Assembly: GCA_002633005.1 (NCBI GenBank)
Contig: NMRA01000262.1
Span: forward strand, 322,298-386,297
Length of the DNA stretch: 64,000 nucleotides
Reading direction: 5' to 3'
Source of the DNA: Phoronis australis
Taxonomy: Eukaryota > Phoronida > Phoronidae
In this document: positions 27,101-41,800 of the stretch, one piece after another
Layout of the letters: each line of letters starts with the position of its first letter
How positions within the stretch are numbered: position 1 is the first letter of the stretch
Position numbers and translations under genes: made by a program
Notes under the pieces: generated by a model
What the model was told of the DNA's origin: nothing
Seen by the model: only the letters and a program-made list of their open reading frames with translations
Databases searched by the model: none

Positions 27101-30100
27101 CTCCAAGCTGCCATTTCTGAGATGTAGCTGTTCCTAGGTTAGCCAAACTTGGACATTTCTGAGATGTACTGTTCCTAGGTTAGCCAAACTTGGACATTTC
27201 TGAGATGTACTGTTCCTAGGTTAGCCAAACTTGGACATTTCTGAGATGTACTGTTCCTAGGTTAGCCAAACTTGGACATTTCTGAGTTGTACACAACCTC
27301 AAGGTGCTATATTGTCACATTGCCTTAGCAATCAATTCAAAAAAGAGGACTGGTATGGTTCAGTTTGGGTGAACATGACAACAAATTAACAGAAATGAGA
27401 GATTAAAGGCTTTCTGTAAGTTGTGTAATCAGTAATGACTGAAAGATGTATGAGGCACACGTTTTGTTGACAGATTATATGCATTTTGAATCAAAAGTAG
27501 ATACATTATCGTATTTATTCTGTGGTATAACCGAGAAGTCCTTCTTCCTCGTATGTAGATAGCGACTTCCACCCGCTTTGGTAGAATCTTGCCATTGGCC
27601 TATTAACCATTTGATGTCTAAATCAACACAGGAACATCAGATCAGCGGTAAAGCACGAAATCCAAGTCTTGATAAACGATAAAATCTGACCAACTGCATA
27701 GTATTGCATATAAGTATACCTTGGCCCACCTAATATCACTTACCAGTTGGTGAAGCAAAATAAATTAAAACTAATACTGGATTTATATTTCAATTCAGCG
27801 ACGTTGCATCCTCATTGCGAGGATTTTCACTAACAACTGCTGGGGTTATGAGCTGAGCACCACCACGGCAGTTGCTGGTGAAAGGTGATCACAATGAGGA
27901 CGCAGTGTCACTCAGTTGAAGTGTAAGACCAGCATTAATTTTAATTTATTTTGCTGTAGTTCTAAGAATTTGTTTTGCTGATAATATCACTTACCCTTGA
28001 AACCATTTGTGAGGAGAAATTTTTTAAATCTTAATGTTGATCATATCAATATATTTCAATTCGCCTTTTGACAAATGACAACTAACTTGTGAATTACAAC
28101 TTACTGAGAAATCACATCTAATAATGAGTAAAATTCCTAGTAGATGAGATCAATTATCGTTACTTTAAGTAATGAAAGCAGTGACGTTTTACTGAAAGCT
28201 CCAAAGTGACAAAAATGTAAATAGAAGTTGGTTAAAAGAATGTTATTCCAGAGTGCTTGTCACTGCTGGTTTGCTCGCTTGCTCACAGTTTTGGACAGTT
28301 TATGGAAAAATAATGTTGGAACGTCTACTATATATCGCCTTGTTTAGAGTTAAAGTTTTCACAAAGTCTCTGGGAGTGGTATTAAGGACACATTTTTGAA
28401 GTCAAAATTGTAGACTAAGACAAACTGATTATTGCTACAATAAGCTGTTTTTAGAGTTTGATTTGCACCAGTATCAATAATTTTCTATGCACTTTTACAA
28501 AATTGTTAGCTGAGTAGTTTCTAGAAGAAATTATAATGTACTTGTTATTGTCTAAAAATAGCTTTTATCACTTTTTGCTTTAAATTGGTAACTTAAAAAA
28601 ACTCTTTGCACAATTTTGTGTTCTGCGGTTCATCCAAAAAATAAAAATTTACGCTGATCTGAATGTTCATTTGGTTTCAGTTGTCAAAATTAATTGTGGC
28701 TTTCAGAATTAACCTGTCTGTTAATTCATCTTTACTTAAGGATGAATTACTAAAATTTGACCCAAACTTGATGGAAGTGATGTCTACTGACCTTCTACTC
28801 CCACCCCCCACTTAGCCAACTTGTCCCTCTCCCCTGGGGTTACTCGTATTCATTGTTGTATGGGGATGGGAGAACTAGCAATGTAATACTATGGACAAAA
28901 ATAAGGCTATAATCCAATTTGTGCCAAATTTACTTTACTTGTCTGGCTAAAGGCCAGGGACATTTAAACCCTCCTTTCATCATAATAAACAACTCTCCGT
29001 TTTGTAGTCAAGTTGGAGATGACTGCAGGGCTTTAAAAGAACTTACAGTATGTTATGGCTCTACCATGTGTCATTTCATGCACCAAGCAATCTCTACCAT
29101 GTATCATTTCATGCACCAAGCAAGCCCTACCAAGTGTCATTTCATGCATCAAGCAAGCCCTACCAAGTGTCATTTCATGCACCAAGCAAGTCCTACCAAG
29201 TGTCATTTCATGCACTAAGCAAGCCCTACCAAGTGTCATTTCATGCACCAAGCAAGCCCTACCAAGTGTCATTTCATGAACTAAGCAAGCCCTACCATGT
29301 GTCATTTCATGCACTAAGCAAGCCCTACCACGTGTCATTTCATGCACCAAGCAAGCTCTACCATTTGTCATTTCATGCACCAGGCAAGCTCTCAAGAAAT
29401 AATGAAATGTCAGTTCAATGCCCACTCTGAATCACTTCTGGTATAAGTATGGAACAAGTTGAGACCAATTGGATTGGTACTGGTATAAATAAAAAATATG
29501 CATTAGCTTTGATTGCAATTTGAAGGTGGCCAAATACAACAGTGAATGAAACTGTTGAGTTTCTTAATGTACAATAATGTGAGTGTCAAAAAGTTAATAT
29601 CCTGAAAATTCTAAGATACATTAGCATTATTTAGCGGAATTTGGGGTTTAACCTAGACAAGAGCGATCTCCTGAAAATAACTCGATAAGAGTCATAGCTT
29701 TTGGAAGAATCTATGGTAGGTTCATATATAAACAATGATAGTGGAAGGAGGGTAACTTTGTTGACAAAAAGCCTTCAATTTGGTAGGCCTATATAGTTCA
29801 AATCCCCAGTACCACACCCTCATACAAATTGGGGCGAGTACCCTGGGGGCTTGTCTCCCATCTGGTTGTATTCTTGTCTGACTCCTATGTTCACATATAC
29901 ACGCAGACTAACTTTCACCGTTTTGTCTAACTTTTACCTCGACAGATTTCTGGAAATTACCTGGTTTGGGGCGGCATTGCTGTGTACTATGCTGAGGTAC
30001 AGACTCTGTTCTTGAATCACAACACTTGTTGTAGAGTTCTCAAAGTTGCTGAATCCTTGTTTTTTACCAGTGTTCATTGGTTTTGAATTGTTTGTGGCAA

Positions 30101-33100
30101 TTGAAACTAGATGTTTTACGACTTTTCACAAAGTTTGAACTTTTCCAATGTCTAATTTTTAATTGGAAAAATAACTTTTACACAAGTAGGTAGTCTGATG
30201 ACTACGGGGCTCTTCTGGAGGCACTTACTAAATGTTCACACAATTATTGCTACTAATGCCAACAGACGGGGCTTTGAGGCTTTTCTTGTACCCGCATCAA
30301 ATATCAAGATTCTTTTCGATTTATAAACTGAAAAGTCTATCAGATTTGAATTATATCCATTTTATTCACCAAACTTGGGTCCAGCAACTTTAAGTATGAT
30401 TGTGATAGCTGAGTAGAAGCATGCCATGGATGGTTTCTTAAGATGTGGACGACACATTGTTTATGCAATAAGTCGCATGCGGTTCATTAAAGACATTTCT
30501 TTTCCTTTGTTTGCTGCTAAGTTTAATTCATTGAACAAGTCTTACCAACTAAAAGTTGTCACAAAAGTGAGAACATTTTGTAAAATGGAGTCCTGAGTTC
30601 TTTGCATTTTAACTAAGTTGATTTGCCTTGATATTAATTTTGGTTTGGGTTATTTTTTTAAGCTGAAATCAAAAGAAAAAGTTTGGAGGTGATTTCTGTA
30701 GCCACGTATACAAAAGCTTTTTATCCAGGTAGTCACACCTGCCAACTCATTGGGCTCTTATTTGCATCTTGTATTTCAAATTTGTCTATTCTACATTTGG
30801 TACTGCCATTCTTCACTAAATAAAATAACCAAAATCCCATTTTACAAAGGCTGTCTACTTTGCTCCAAATAGTGTCAGCTTAATAAAATATCCTCACAAC
30901 ATGAAACACATAATCAACTAAAACCGTTCAATCTTTTTGAGAAATTTGATAAAATAAAAATTTCACATGACAATAACAGAGGATCTTTTTATTTTCAATC
31001 CTTGAAATTTTTCAGAGAATTGATTTCACATGACTCTGTTCTTATATGTTCTTGTTTCAGTTGCCCTTGGGGTTTCTGTTTCATATGTTTCCACTTTAAT
31101 TACAATAAATCTGCTGGGCACAACTTTTTGGAAAAAGGAACACTTTTTATCATCAGGTGCACCCAAAGGGTCACAGGTTCAAACATGGTCAAGAATATCC
31201 CTGATCATGTATTCACCATGTTTACACATCGTGACTTTTATTTTCCGTTCTGTAAATATAGGGACCCCATGATGACCTTTCAAGTACTTTCCACGTTTGT
31301 CTACTCAATATTTTATTAAGCTTTACGCAAAAAACTTGCTGTGACATTTGTGGTTCATATTGTGTATTCAAACTGCAGTATTATCACGACTCAGATGGCC
31401 GACGTATTTAATGAGACTCTTTGCGCCACCTATTGGCAAACACTGCAGCTTCCTTCATAGCCTATCTGTCTTTATCAAATACCAACTTTCGTGTAAGATG
31501 GCACAGTTTCCATATAACCGTGTTCTGCATGCAAGACCAGCATTTATGTGTGAATTATTAAACTAATACCTGGAAGATTGCTGATGCCTATTGCCTTTCA
31601 AAGAATATTTCCATTCATGTGCATACTGTTGTCTCTGTTACCCTGGCCAGGAGGCCATTAATGAGGTATTCTGGTGCACTTTTGTTTGAGTGATTTGTTT
31701 ATAATTTTAAATACCTTTGAGTAATTTAGTAACTGTGTTGTTGCTGTAAATCAACAATTATTTCTGGGTTTGCTTATGGGAGTAATTATTTGTGGATTTG
31801 TGTTTGATTGGCCATTGTTGATTCCAATTTAGATGGTGACAAATCCCAATCTAACCTCTTTGTACACTTGCTATGTTTTGCACTTTTCCACTAATGATAT
31901 GTTTTAAAACCATTAATTAAAATTTCACATACACTAGATTTTGTGACTACAGTTTGATCTACTCGCTTCTTGATTAGTGTATAATTGTAAAGTTCCATGT
32001 CAAGCAAAATTAAAAATCTGGATAAATCATGTTAGCTGTGGTGGATCAGTCTGATGAAGCAATCACAGGCATGCTACTTAGCCATGTTAAAAACCCAAAA
32101 CAAAGGGTTTCACCACAAAAAATATCTTAATAGTGCAATGATTTTCAGACGTGGCCTTGCGTGGGGCTTTCAAAAAATGTTCTCACCAGTCTATTTGGCT
32201 GATGTGGTTAATAAACTTTTCTTTCTCATTTCTCTAAATTATTCCCATCGTTGCCTTTTGAAAGCAATTTGTTTCATATTTATGAGACTACAAAGTTCGC
32301 CATGCAACCTTCCATAAAATACAACAGCTGATTTTCATTGCAAATGTTAAATGCAATTTAACTTAAGTGTCAAAAAGGTTTGAGTATTTGTGAAAGGGTT
32401 TAGCTAATAAGTGTGTTCATTTCCTGTTGTAGATGTACACCGTCATGATGAAACAAAAAAAACTGAATGAGTTTCTGCTGAATGTCACCAAGTAAGTCTG
32501 ATTTTGATGGTGTGCTCATGTAAAAACTACAAGTTGACCATACAGTGAGCAGCAGCAGCGGAGGGGATTTATAGCCCTGATGGAGGGAGAGCGCTAATTA
32601 ACAGAGGGATAGTAACAAAAGTGATACTTAGATGATGGGTGGTGAACAATGCACTTTTGTTAGACCTATTATTACCGTTAGACCTATTATTACCGTTAGA
32701 CCTATTATTACCGTTAGACCTATTATTACCGTTAGACCTATTATTACCGTTAGACCTATTATTACTGTTACTTAATTACTGCGCATTATTATCACCATAA
32801 CTGTGATTTCACAACATCTATTTTTGAAGGTATCCGAAGATGCTGCCTTCAAATATTATTTAAGATTGTGCATGTGGTCTTACGTATGTTTTTCTAAAGA
32901 ACAATAATGAAAATATTGTACTCACGTGCCTTATGTTATGTGGTCTCGCTCAAAAGAATCTATGATACGTAAAGAAATGTAGTAATGTGTGTGTGTGAAT
33001 GGTATCATACAGTGAACTATTGGTAACGTGCATATATGGATTGTTCTAAACTCCCTCGACCCTCTCAACCCACAACCCCCATGACCCACATCCCCCATGA

Positions 33101-36100
33101 CCCACAACCCTCTTGACCCACAACCTGTAGCAATAGATATATCTTTGCGCTTTTATACATGTTTCATAATCATATTATGTAGCTGAATGACTTTCCCATG
33201 AGACTTACCTACACGCAAACCTGCTCTGGCTGAAGTCTGGTGGTTAAAAAACAGAAAGTTATGTATAACATCACCTGAAATAGCAAATGGTGAGGGTGCT
33301 ACCATTGTCAAGTAAATAGTTCCATGAGTGGCTAACAATGGCCATGCAGTTTTACTAAACTTAGGGAGAACATGACGGGATATAATTTCACGTTTTTATT
33401 ATTTGCTTTCTGTTGTATATTCGTTTACAATATAGTCCATGTACCATTGAGTTAATTTTAGTTAACAGTTTTTTCAAACTAGTTACTGAAGAAATTACAT
33501 ATTTGCCATTTTCTCACATTCTCCCCCAAAAACTTGAATCTGCCATTCACTGAGGAGCAGATGAGAGGATTACACTTTGCTGGAAACGACATTTGTAACA
33601 ATGATAGGACTTTGATTTGATTTGGCTGCGTTGTTTTTTTTTTCTGTTTTTGGCTTTCAAACTTGCCGAATCGACTCTTAATTGCAGGGAAAAACCAATG
33701 GAGCTCACGGCCCGACTCGTTGGTCCTGCAAGTCAGCACTTGTTCTATGTTCAAACAGAGTCAAGCTTGTGTAGACTGGGCCAAGGGGGTTGTGGGCTGG
33801 GGGTCGAGGGGGTCATGGGTCAAGGGGGTTGTGGGTTGAGGGGTCGTGGGGTGTGGGGATCAAGTGGGTTTTAGTTCAATCCTGCATTTATCAACAATCA
33901 CTGCTTACACATGACCAGTGCAACTTTTTGACATGAATTCTGTTTTAGGTCCATATTCCAAGACATAGTCAGCATGGACACACTTATTATGAAAATTATG
34001 GTAAGTGAACATTTAGTCCAGACTATCAAATAAGTATTTCTTAAGTTTGAATTAAACAATGTGAATTGGGATGACTGGACATTAACCCACCTTTCATCAC
34101 AAGCAACATATACGCAGCTTTCAACACAAGAAACATTTTTTGTCTTTAACCACTCACTGTCATCATGGTGTTTAATTGTTTCTTAGTCAAAATAGGTGTG
34201 ACTTGGGCTTCAAACAATCTGACTGTTTGTCATTGCTAAAGACCATTCTGTATAATTTGGTTTGTCACGGCTTGCCATTTTATTCATCACACATGGTCTC
34301 AAGGGATAACAAACTGTTAGTTCTTTGTAAGACCTATATAAACTCATTTGAGTAAGTCAAGTCAAGACCATTTCTATAGTGGAAAGCAAGCCTATGAATG
34401 ATTTGTCAGAGTTGGAAACAAGATGGTGCTTGCTATATAACTGCAAGTTGCATATGTTTGTTATTATGTCATGATTTTTCCATAATTTGGTAACAAGCGG
34501 GTTACAAAAAGCCATACCCATTGTTGTTATGTTTACTTTTGTGGTGAGGGGCAAAATTTTTTTTATTGTTTCTTCTTTAGAAACTGGATGAATGTTTATA
34601 AAGTATTACGGCTCTATAAGTTTAATGGTAACAGGATGCCTTATTGTTAAATAACCTTTAAAATAAGTAGTAGACCCATAAACCTAATATTTTTAAAGTA
34701 ATTAATGATCACAGAATCTTGTGAATGAAATCAATGCCTAGTGATGATTGAAATATCATAATTGCGTTTTTTTTCTAAACCACTTTCCATGGGGATTGCC
34801 AAATTTTTTGCAATCACCCTCTTTCACCGGAAACTTGCAAAGTCCGTTTCTGTACTTAGAATTGATGTTTGTGGAAATAATATGACAATCTCCGTGAAAA
34901 GTAGATTATTTAAGAAACCCAATCACATCATTGTAAACTTGTGGGTATTATTCTAGTGCACGTGAAAAGACTCTTGATCAAGTGGATTTTTAAAATATAT
35001 ACTTGTGTGGAGCTACTACTATTAATATGTAGTCATTTCTTGGTAATGAGGTTGTATAGTTGTTGGTAGAGTTCTTGGTAATGAGGTTGTATAGTTGTTG
35101 GTAGAGTTCTTGGTAATGAGGTGGTATAGTTGTTGGTAGAGTTCTTGGTAATGAGGTTGTATAGTTGTTGGTAGAGTTCTTGCTCAATGTTGAAATATAT
35201 CAAATGGTCTTCATAGTCCTTTAAAGGTATTTAAGGGCTTGTTATCTTGAAAGTGTTTTAGTCATTTTGGCAGATTTTACCATCTCCAAAAAGTATTTTC
35301 AACCTCCTTAGTTGATTTTTATTAAAACGATATTATTAATAATAATTATTCAAATTGCAAGTGGGATGCTCTATGCAATGCAAAGACTGTGTGTCAGATT
35401 GTGGTTGAATTGTTGAATTAGTTTTATTTCCTACTCTGTTATCTTTGCTTATTGACAAATGGTTATTCTGGGGTTATGTGGATATTTTGATTAAAGTTAA
35501 AATGTATCAGAATAGAGAAGCAACAAAACGCTCCTTACTTAAGTCAGGACCTTTCTTAAGTCACCTTACTTAAGTCACCTTACTTAAGTCAGGTGACAGG
35601 TGAACTCACTGCATCAATCTTCTTCTTGTCATTTTCATTAATTTCATGTTTATTGACATCCGCTAAAGATTCAAAATTTGTTTTGTAGCAATTAAACTGT
35701 GCCAAATTTAATACAAAATGCCTTTGAAAAAGGTAACGTTTATGTGATATGAGTGAGAAATGCATAGTGCAGCAATAACACCATTGACATGTCTTCATAT
35801 TTCAACATAGAATTTTGCCCAAAAACTGGTGAATGCTGATCGGGCTTCCCTGTTTCTCTTGGATAACTCGACAAATGAGCTATTTGCACGGATATTTGAT
35901 GTGGGCAATGGGATTGCCCAGAGTGGAGATGACCAAGAAATAAGGTTCAATAGCATGCTCTCGTGTATACCTTCCTACACTCAGTACACTTGCCAAGCCT
36001 AACAACTAAGACAGAAATTGGCTTCCAATTTTAGCAATACAAGAAGCTGTCGCCTCATTTTCTCGAAAGTTCTTCTGAAACTCATCTTTTCCCACAAATA

Positions 36101-38854
36101 TGTTACAATTCCAGTTTTACCTCTGGCTCAGATACCATCTGAGCTTCAGGCTAACAAGACAAATTAAAATCATGCTCAGACTTTGTTAATGGTGAATGCA
36201 GTTGAAGATTGAACACCTTTTCAAAAGGTTGGCAAGTGTGTGTTTGTTGTATTGACCATCTGTCTGCACACACAGGGTCAATGCACATCAGTGTCATGAT
36301 TGTATTATTTTGACCCTACAGCCCACACCCTCATTGTTTTGGTAGTCATGACAACTCATCAGATGGGGCAAATGATGCTTGTTATCCTCCTGCAGATTAA
36401 GAGCCCACATGCACGTTTGTGCTTGTATGCCATTATATGCCATAAAGAATTTTTTCTTCAAGAATTATGATAAAGCAGAATTCAAAATTTAGTTGAGAAA
36501 ATCATGGGCCCATTAGGAACGCTCCGTAGGATTGAAGAATGAGTAGCCTCAAAGTAAAATGTGGGAATGATCAAATATTTGCAGAAAACGACAATAACTG
36601 CAGTGAATTGGGAAGAGCTTAATCCAACGGTTTTGAGCTGACAATGAGTATAAGGTGTGAACTACTGCACAAATTTTGCATCACAAAAATATGATGAATT
36701 TTGAATTGAAGTAAAAGTACTGATCTCCATAGCACCAGATAGCAGCAATAGTCAACAATCCCATATGATCAGAGCACATTGTGTTGTAAAAAAGTCTCGA
36801 TGTTATGCTTTGTGAAAACATGCCGCTATCAATCAGACCTCTTACCCCCCAAATTATTATTGTTTGTTTGTATGTTTTCAACAGAATTTTGCCAAAAAGT
36901 TAGTACATGCCGACAGAGCATCATTGTTCTTGGTGGATAAGCTAACAAGGGAACTCTATGCCAGAATATTTGATACCGGAAAACTGACCGATGAGTCGCA
37001 CAGTCCCAGTACTGAGCGCGAGATAAGGTTTGGCATCTTAGTGAATTTCTGCTTTCACTCTCAGTAATGTTTCCTACTTGGCTGATTTGTTTTATTGTAC
37101 CAACTATAAGTTTCCTCTTGATAACAAACCTACATTGTAACAATCCATTTCAACAGCACTGTGTGCTCTTAAATGCGCTGTGGTGGAAAATAAGCTTATT
37201 ATTTTAAACCTATGACTGTCTTTTGCTCCCATGTCTTTTGTTGTACTTGTGGCCTGCTTTAGTGATTTTCCTTTTTGTTGTTGTTGTTGTAGTGATGTTC
37301 TTTTTGCTTGCTCACTGCATTTTTTATTCGTTTGTAGTCAGGTAAGTGTAGTCTGAGTACTTTAAATATGACAAAATTTGTTTTAATTATTTCTGATACA
37401 GTCTCATTGCTAGTTTTAGGTTAATTTTTGTTGCAAATTTGTCATAGCTGCCGTCACTGCAATTTGTCATAGCTGCCGTGACTGCAATTTTTTTTTGTTA
37501 ATTATTAAATCACACAATTGGCAGGCTTTGCAATGTCCATCTGTTTTTGTGTAATGCCCTTATTGTGTGGAGCCTAACTCAACAGATGGCAGTCAAATTA
37601 TGCACTGACAGTCATGTCACTGGTTTGGAGATTTGAATCTCAGTATGTCTAATCTCTGACCCATTTCTTGTGTTTTAAAAAATACTCTTTATTTGGGTCA
37701 GATATTGTAGAATACAGTTGTGTCTTTTTGAAGTTTCCTGTTGCCATGGCGAAATTCATTGGCTTCGGCTTCTGCACAAAATAATTGCCAAAGTTTCTTA
37801 TAACAGTTTTCAACAACTATTCAGTACAAACATTTATTTCTGATGAGAAAATTGAAGAAAATATGGTTGAAGTCCTCCATAATGCTTGCCAAATAGGTCG
37901 AGATGAATTTCATTTATCTAAATGATTTGAATTAAAACTTTGTTTTTTGACGTAGGGCAGGTTTATACCAGCACGAATGAAATTGTAGTTACAATACTTT
38001 AAACACTCATGGCATTTTTTATAATGTTTTTATAATGTTTATTACGAAATCTTCGATACAATGAATATTCATAACCCAGAAAGCACCAAGAGGCATTATA
38101 TCTGGGTTAAAAAAGTACAAAGAAATCTATATACAATTATTTTACACAAAATAAGAAATCTATATACAATTATTTTACACAAATACATAAATTAAAAAAA
38201 AAACTGTTGTTAAGATTACAATGACACATGGTTACGAAAGTAAATAAATCATTTTCATACACATGTACACAATTCTATCCACTCACACAAAGAGATTTAA
38301 TATTATAAAGAAATTTCATGGCTATTCCTGGTTCATTATTTACAATATTCCACATGTAGCCTGTATGATTATCACTGGATTCAGTCGGATAACATGGATT
38401 TCATTCTATGCAACAAGTGATATTAATTCTCTGAGCATAGTCACTCATGGCTACTTTGTGTGCATTCAGATAAGGAAGGGTATATATTTAAGACTTACCT
38501 GTGACTTGTCCATGTAGGTTTCCTATGGATAAGGGTGTGGCAGGGTACGTGGCCTCTACTGGCGCTATACTCAACATACCTGATGCCTACGCTGATGACA
38601 GGTTTAACAGGTATGCAGCTGTTATCTATATAAAAAAATTCCAATATATTTTAATATTATCAACCTTTAAGAAAATAGCATGTGTATTTTTGTCAAGGAT
38701 GTCCATAAGAATTTCAATAACATATTGCAAAATGTTCGCCTGAGGCTATATGGAGTTGACAGCCGGAGTACGCTTTGAAGTTTTTAACACTGCCAAAGCA
38801 ACGTATGCAAGGTTGAGGAAAATCAGCATCTTGGAAATGTTTTTATGCACCCAC

Positions 38855-38885
<31 letters not shown>

Positions 38886-41800
38886 GGAGAGTGTGTGTTT
38901 GTCACATTTTTCCCTGTGTGTGGGTGGGCGCAGGTGGTTACCAATCGTTTCTAATTGCTGTCGGTACAACGATAGCTTGAAGACTGGTTCGTTCACAAGC
39001 CTACTCAAAACGTCCGAAGTAATGTCTGTTTTATGCTCCAGCCAGTGTGTTCGTATGTTGTCATTTTGTCCAGGCATCAGTGTCTGCTCGAAATCTCAAA
39101 ACCACCTTGTCGAATTTTAATTAAATTCGGCACAAGGGTGCGTGGGCTTCACTAGAATGGTGCGTGCCACTTTTTAATCTGCTCCGCTTCCTGGGGTCAG
39201 TCAGGGGCGTGGCTTTTGCTGTATTGTTGGGAAGAGCGTTTCTGGATAGTACCTAGAGAACGGCTCTATGGATTTCAATGAAACTTGAAAGAAAGGTGTT
39301 TTATATCAATACACTATCACACTTAAATTTTCAGGTGGATTTAATCACTGCAGCACCTCCTAGTGGTCATTTTGTTCTTGGTGGCGGGTTCTTTCAAGTG
39401 TTGTTTTGGGGGCCAAATGATATCTAAAGAACTGATTGACTGGTTTCATTGGAAATTAAGACACAGGGGTATATGATGAGGTTGCACTGGCACCATTGCA
39501 TTTTTTGGCGGATTAGACAACTGCGGCACCTCATAGTTTTGGCTTTTTTGCTTCAGAGAGTTTCCAGATGTTATGTAGAAAACTGAGTGAAGGATTAATT
39601 TCAATTGAAGTGTTGTGGCAAAGGTATGTGTTGTCAATGTGCCAGCGCCATCAAATTTTCGTGTGCATCTGACATCCGTCAACACGTACCTTCTAAGGGC
39701 CATTTTATTCTTGACAAGGACTTTTCATGTGCTTCTTTGGACGGGAAGAGCATTTCCGGATGATATCAAGAGAACCGATTGACAGATTTCAATGACACTT
39801 GACATAGTGGTATATCATGAAAATGCGCCAGGACCATTTGACATTGGGGTGGATTTGATGACTGCAGTGCCTCCTAGTAGCCATTTTGTGTGAGAGCATT
39901 TTGAGATGTGTAGAGAACAGATTGAAAGATTTCAATGAATGTTGACATAGAGGTATTTGATGTCAATGTTCTTGCACCATTAAATTTTCAGGCAAATTTG
40001 ACATCTGTAGCCTCTCCTGGTGGCCATTTAGTTTTTAAAAATATGGTGGTTTTTAATTATTGTTTGGGGAAGAGCATTTCTGGGTGATATCTAAAAACAG
40101 GTTGACACAGAGGTAGAATATGAGATTGTGTCAGTATCATTTAAATGTTGGGCCAATTCAGCAACTGCAGCACCTCCTTGTGTCCATTTTGTGTGAGAGG
40201 ATTTTCAAGTATTGTTTGGGGAAGAGGGTTTCCGGAAGATATCAAGGGAACCTAAGTGGCAGACTTTGATAAAACTTAAGACATAGGTATTATGATGCCA
40301 ATGTGCCGGCACCATTTGATTTTCGAAAGCATTTGACCACTGCAGCACCTGGAAGTGGCTATTTTGTGGAAGATAACTTCCAGATGTTATTTCTTGAACC
40401 AATTGATGGAACTTGACACAGAGGTTGATTTCAAAGCGTTACTCCATTAAATTTTTGTGTGGATTTGACCACTGCAATACCTCCTAGTGGTCATTTTGTT
40501 CTCAAGTGGTTCTCACGTATTGTTGGGGGAAATGAGTGAGTTCTAGATGATATCAAAAACCAATTGAATGATGTCAACAAAACTTGACACAACTATGTAT
40601 GATGTCAACAAAACTTGACACAACTGTGTATGATGTCAATGCACTGGATCCTTCATTTTCGGAGTGTCAATTCGTCCACTGCAGCATCATGACTTTTAAG
40701 GAGCTTTTCAAGTTTTGATTGGGGAAGAGTGTTTCTGGATGGTATCTAGAGAGCTGATTGATGAATTTCAATGAAACTATTACAAAGTTATATATGATGA
40801 CCATGTGCTGGCATCATTTTTGTTTTCCACAAGAGGTAACTTTCAAGTGTTGGTTAGGGGAAGAGCTTTTTGTATTATATCTGGAGAATTGATTGACAGA
40901 TTTCAACGAAACTTGACTCACTGGTACATTATGATAATGCACCAGTGCCATGTGATTGCCGGGCTAATTCATTTACTGCAGCACCTCCTAGTGGCCTTTA
41001 GAACATATCATACACTATGCAACATGGGGGCATTGATATGCCTCCATGTTGCATAGTGTATTATACTCTTGTTATAGAAACTGTGAGGGTCTGCCAAAAC
41101 AATGTGCTTTGAAATGCTTTTGAACATGTCACTTACTATGGACAATCCCTTAATGAAATACCATAGTTGATTTAAACTTCTCAGAAACAAGTCGTCATGG
41201 TGGATAAACTTAAACAAGCAGAGTTATTAACCTTAAAACTGCATGTATGTAACAGCAAATCAAGTTAATATTAATGGTACTTGTGATGGCTATGATTCGA
41301 TTAAAATGTAGACTGTGATTTATTGTTTGCCATTGTCTAATTTTTCATACACAATTTATGTATTTGCAGAGATGTTGACCTTCAAACGGGCTACACAACA
41401 AGAACAATACTCTGCATGCCTATCTACATCAGGGGAAAGTAAGTAAATATTTAATACTTAAGATATTTTGTATTCATTCAAATTTTTATTGGCCCACATA
41501 TTTGTAAGTGGGTGCATTATGTCATCATTATGTCATCATTCCTGTCCATCCATCCCGCGTCCACTGCTCTATCTCCAAAACCATAGCGGATGGGCATGAG
41601 CTGTCTTACAACATCTCTTGTGGTGCTTTTTATTGCCCATCTTACCAGAGATTACCTATTATACGTTATTTACCTGTATTCATTATATTGTAATTGTATT
41701 AGTCATAATAAATGACCTTATATCCCCTACCTCGGTTTCCTTTTCATCTCTGGTAACGAGCTTGCGACGCACGTATCATTTATCTTTATTCGGGACATAT

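Noticed and set aside
29033-29430. Four overlapping open frames of 74-130 codons
   Set aside because: Produced by the 33-bp minisatellite in intron 9A-9B.
31002-31319. Overlapping open frames of 80 and 105 codons
   Set aside because: No recognised domain, no good splice borders in phase with exons 9 or 10, and the two frames contradict each other.
37568-37650. tRNA-like stretch
   Set aside because: A B-box-like GATTTGAATCTC is present but the A-box is poor and the arms do not pair; at most an old SINE.
38823-39120. Open frames over the GT microsatellite
   Set aside because: Low-complexity His-Thr / Cys-Val peptides only.
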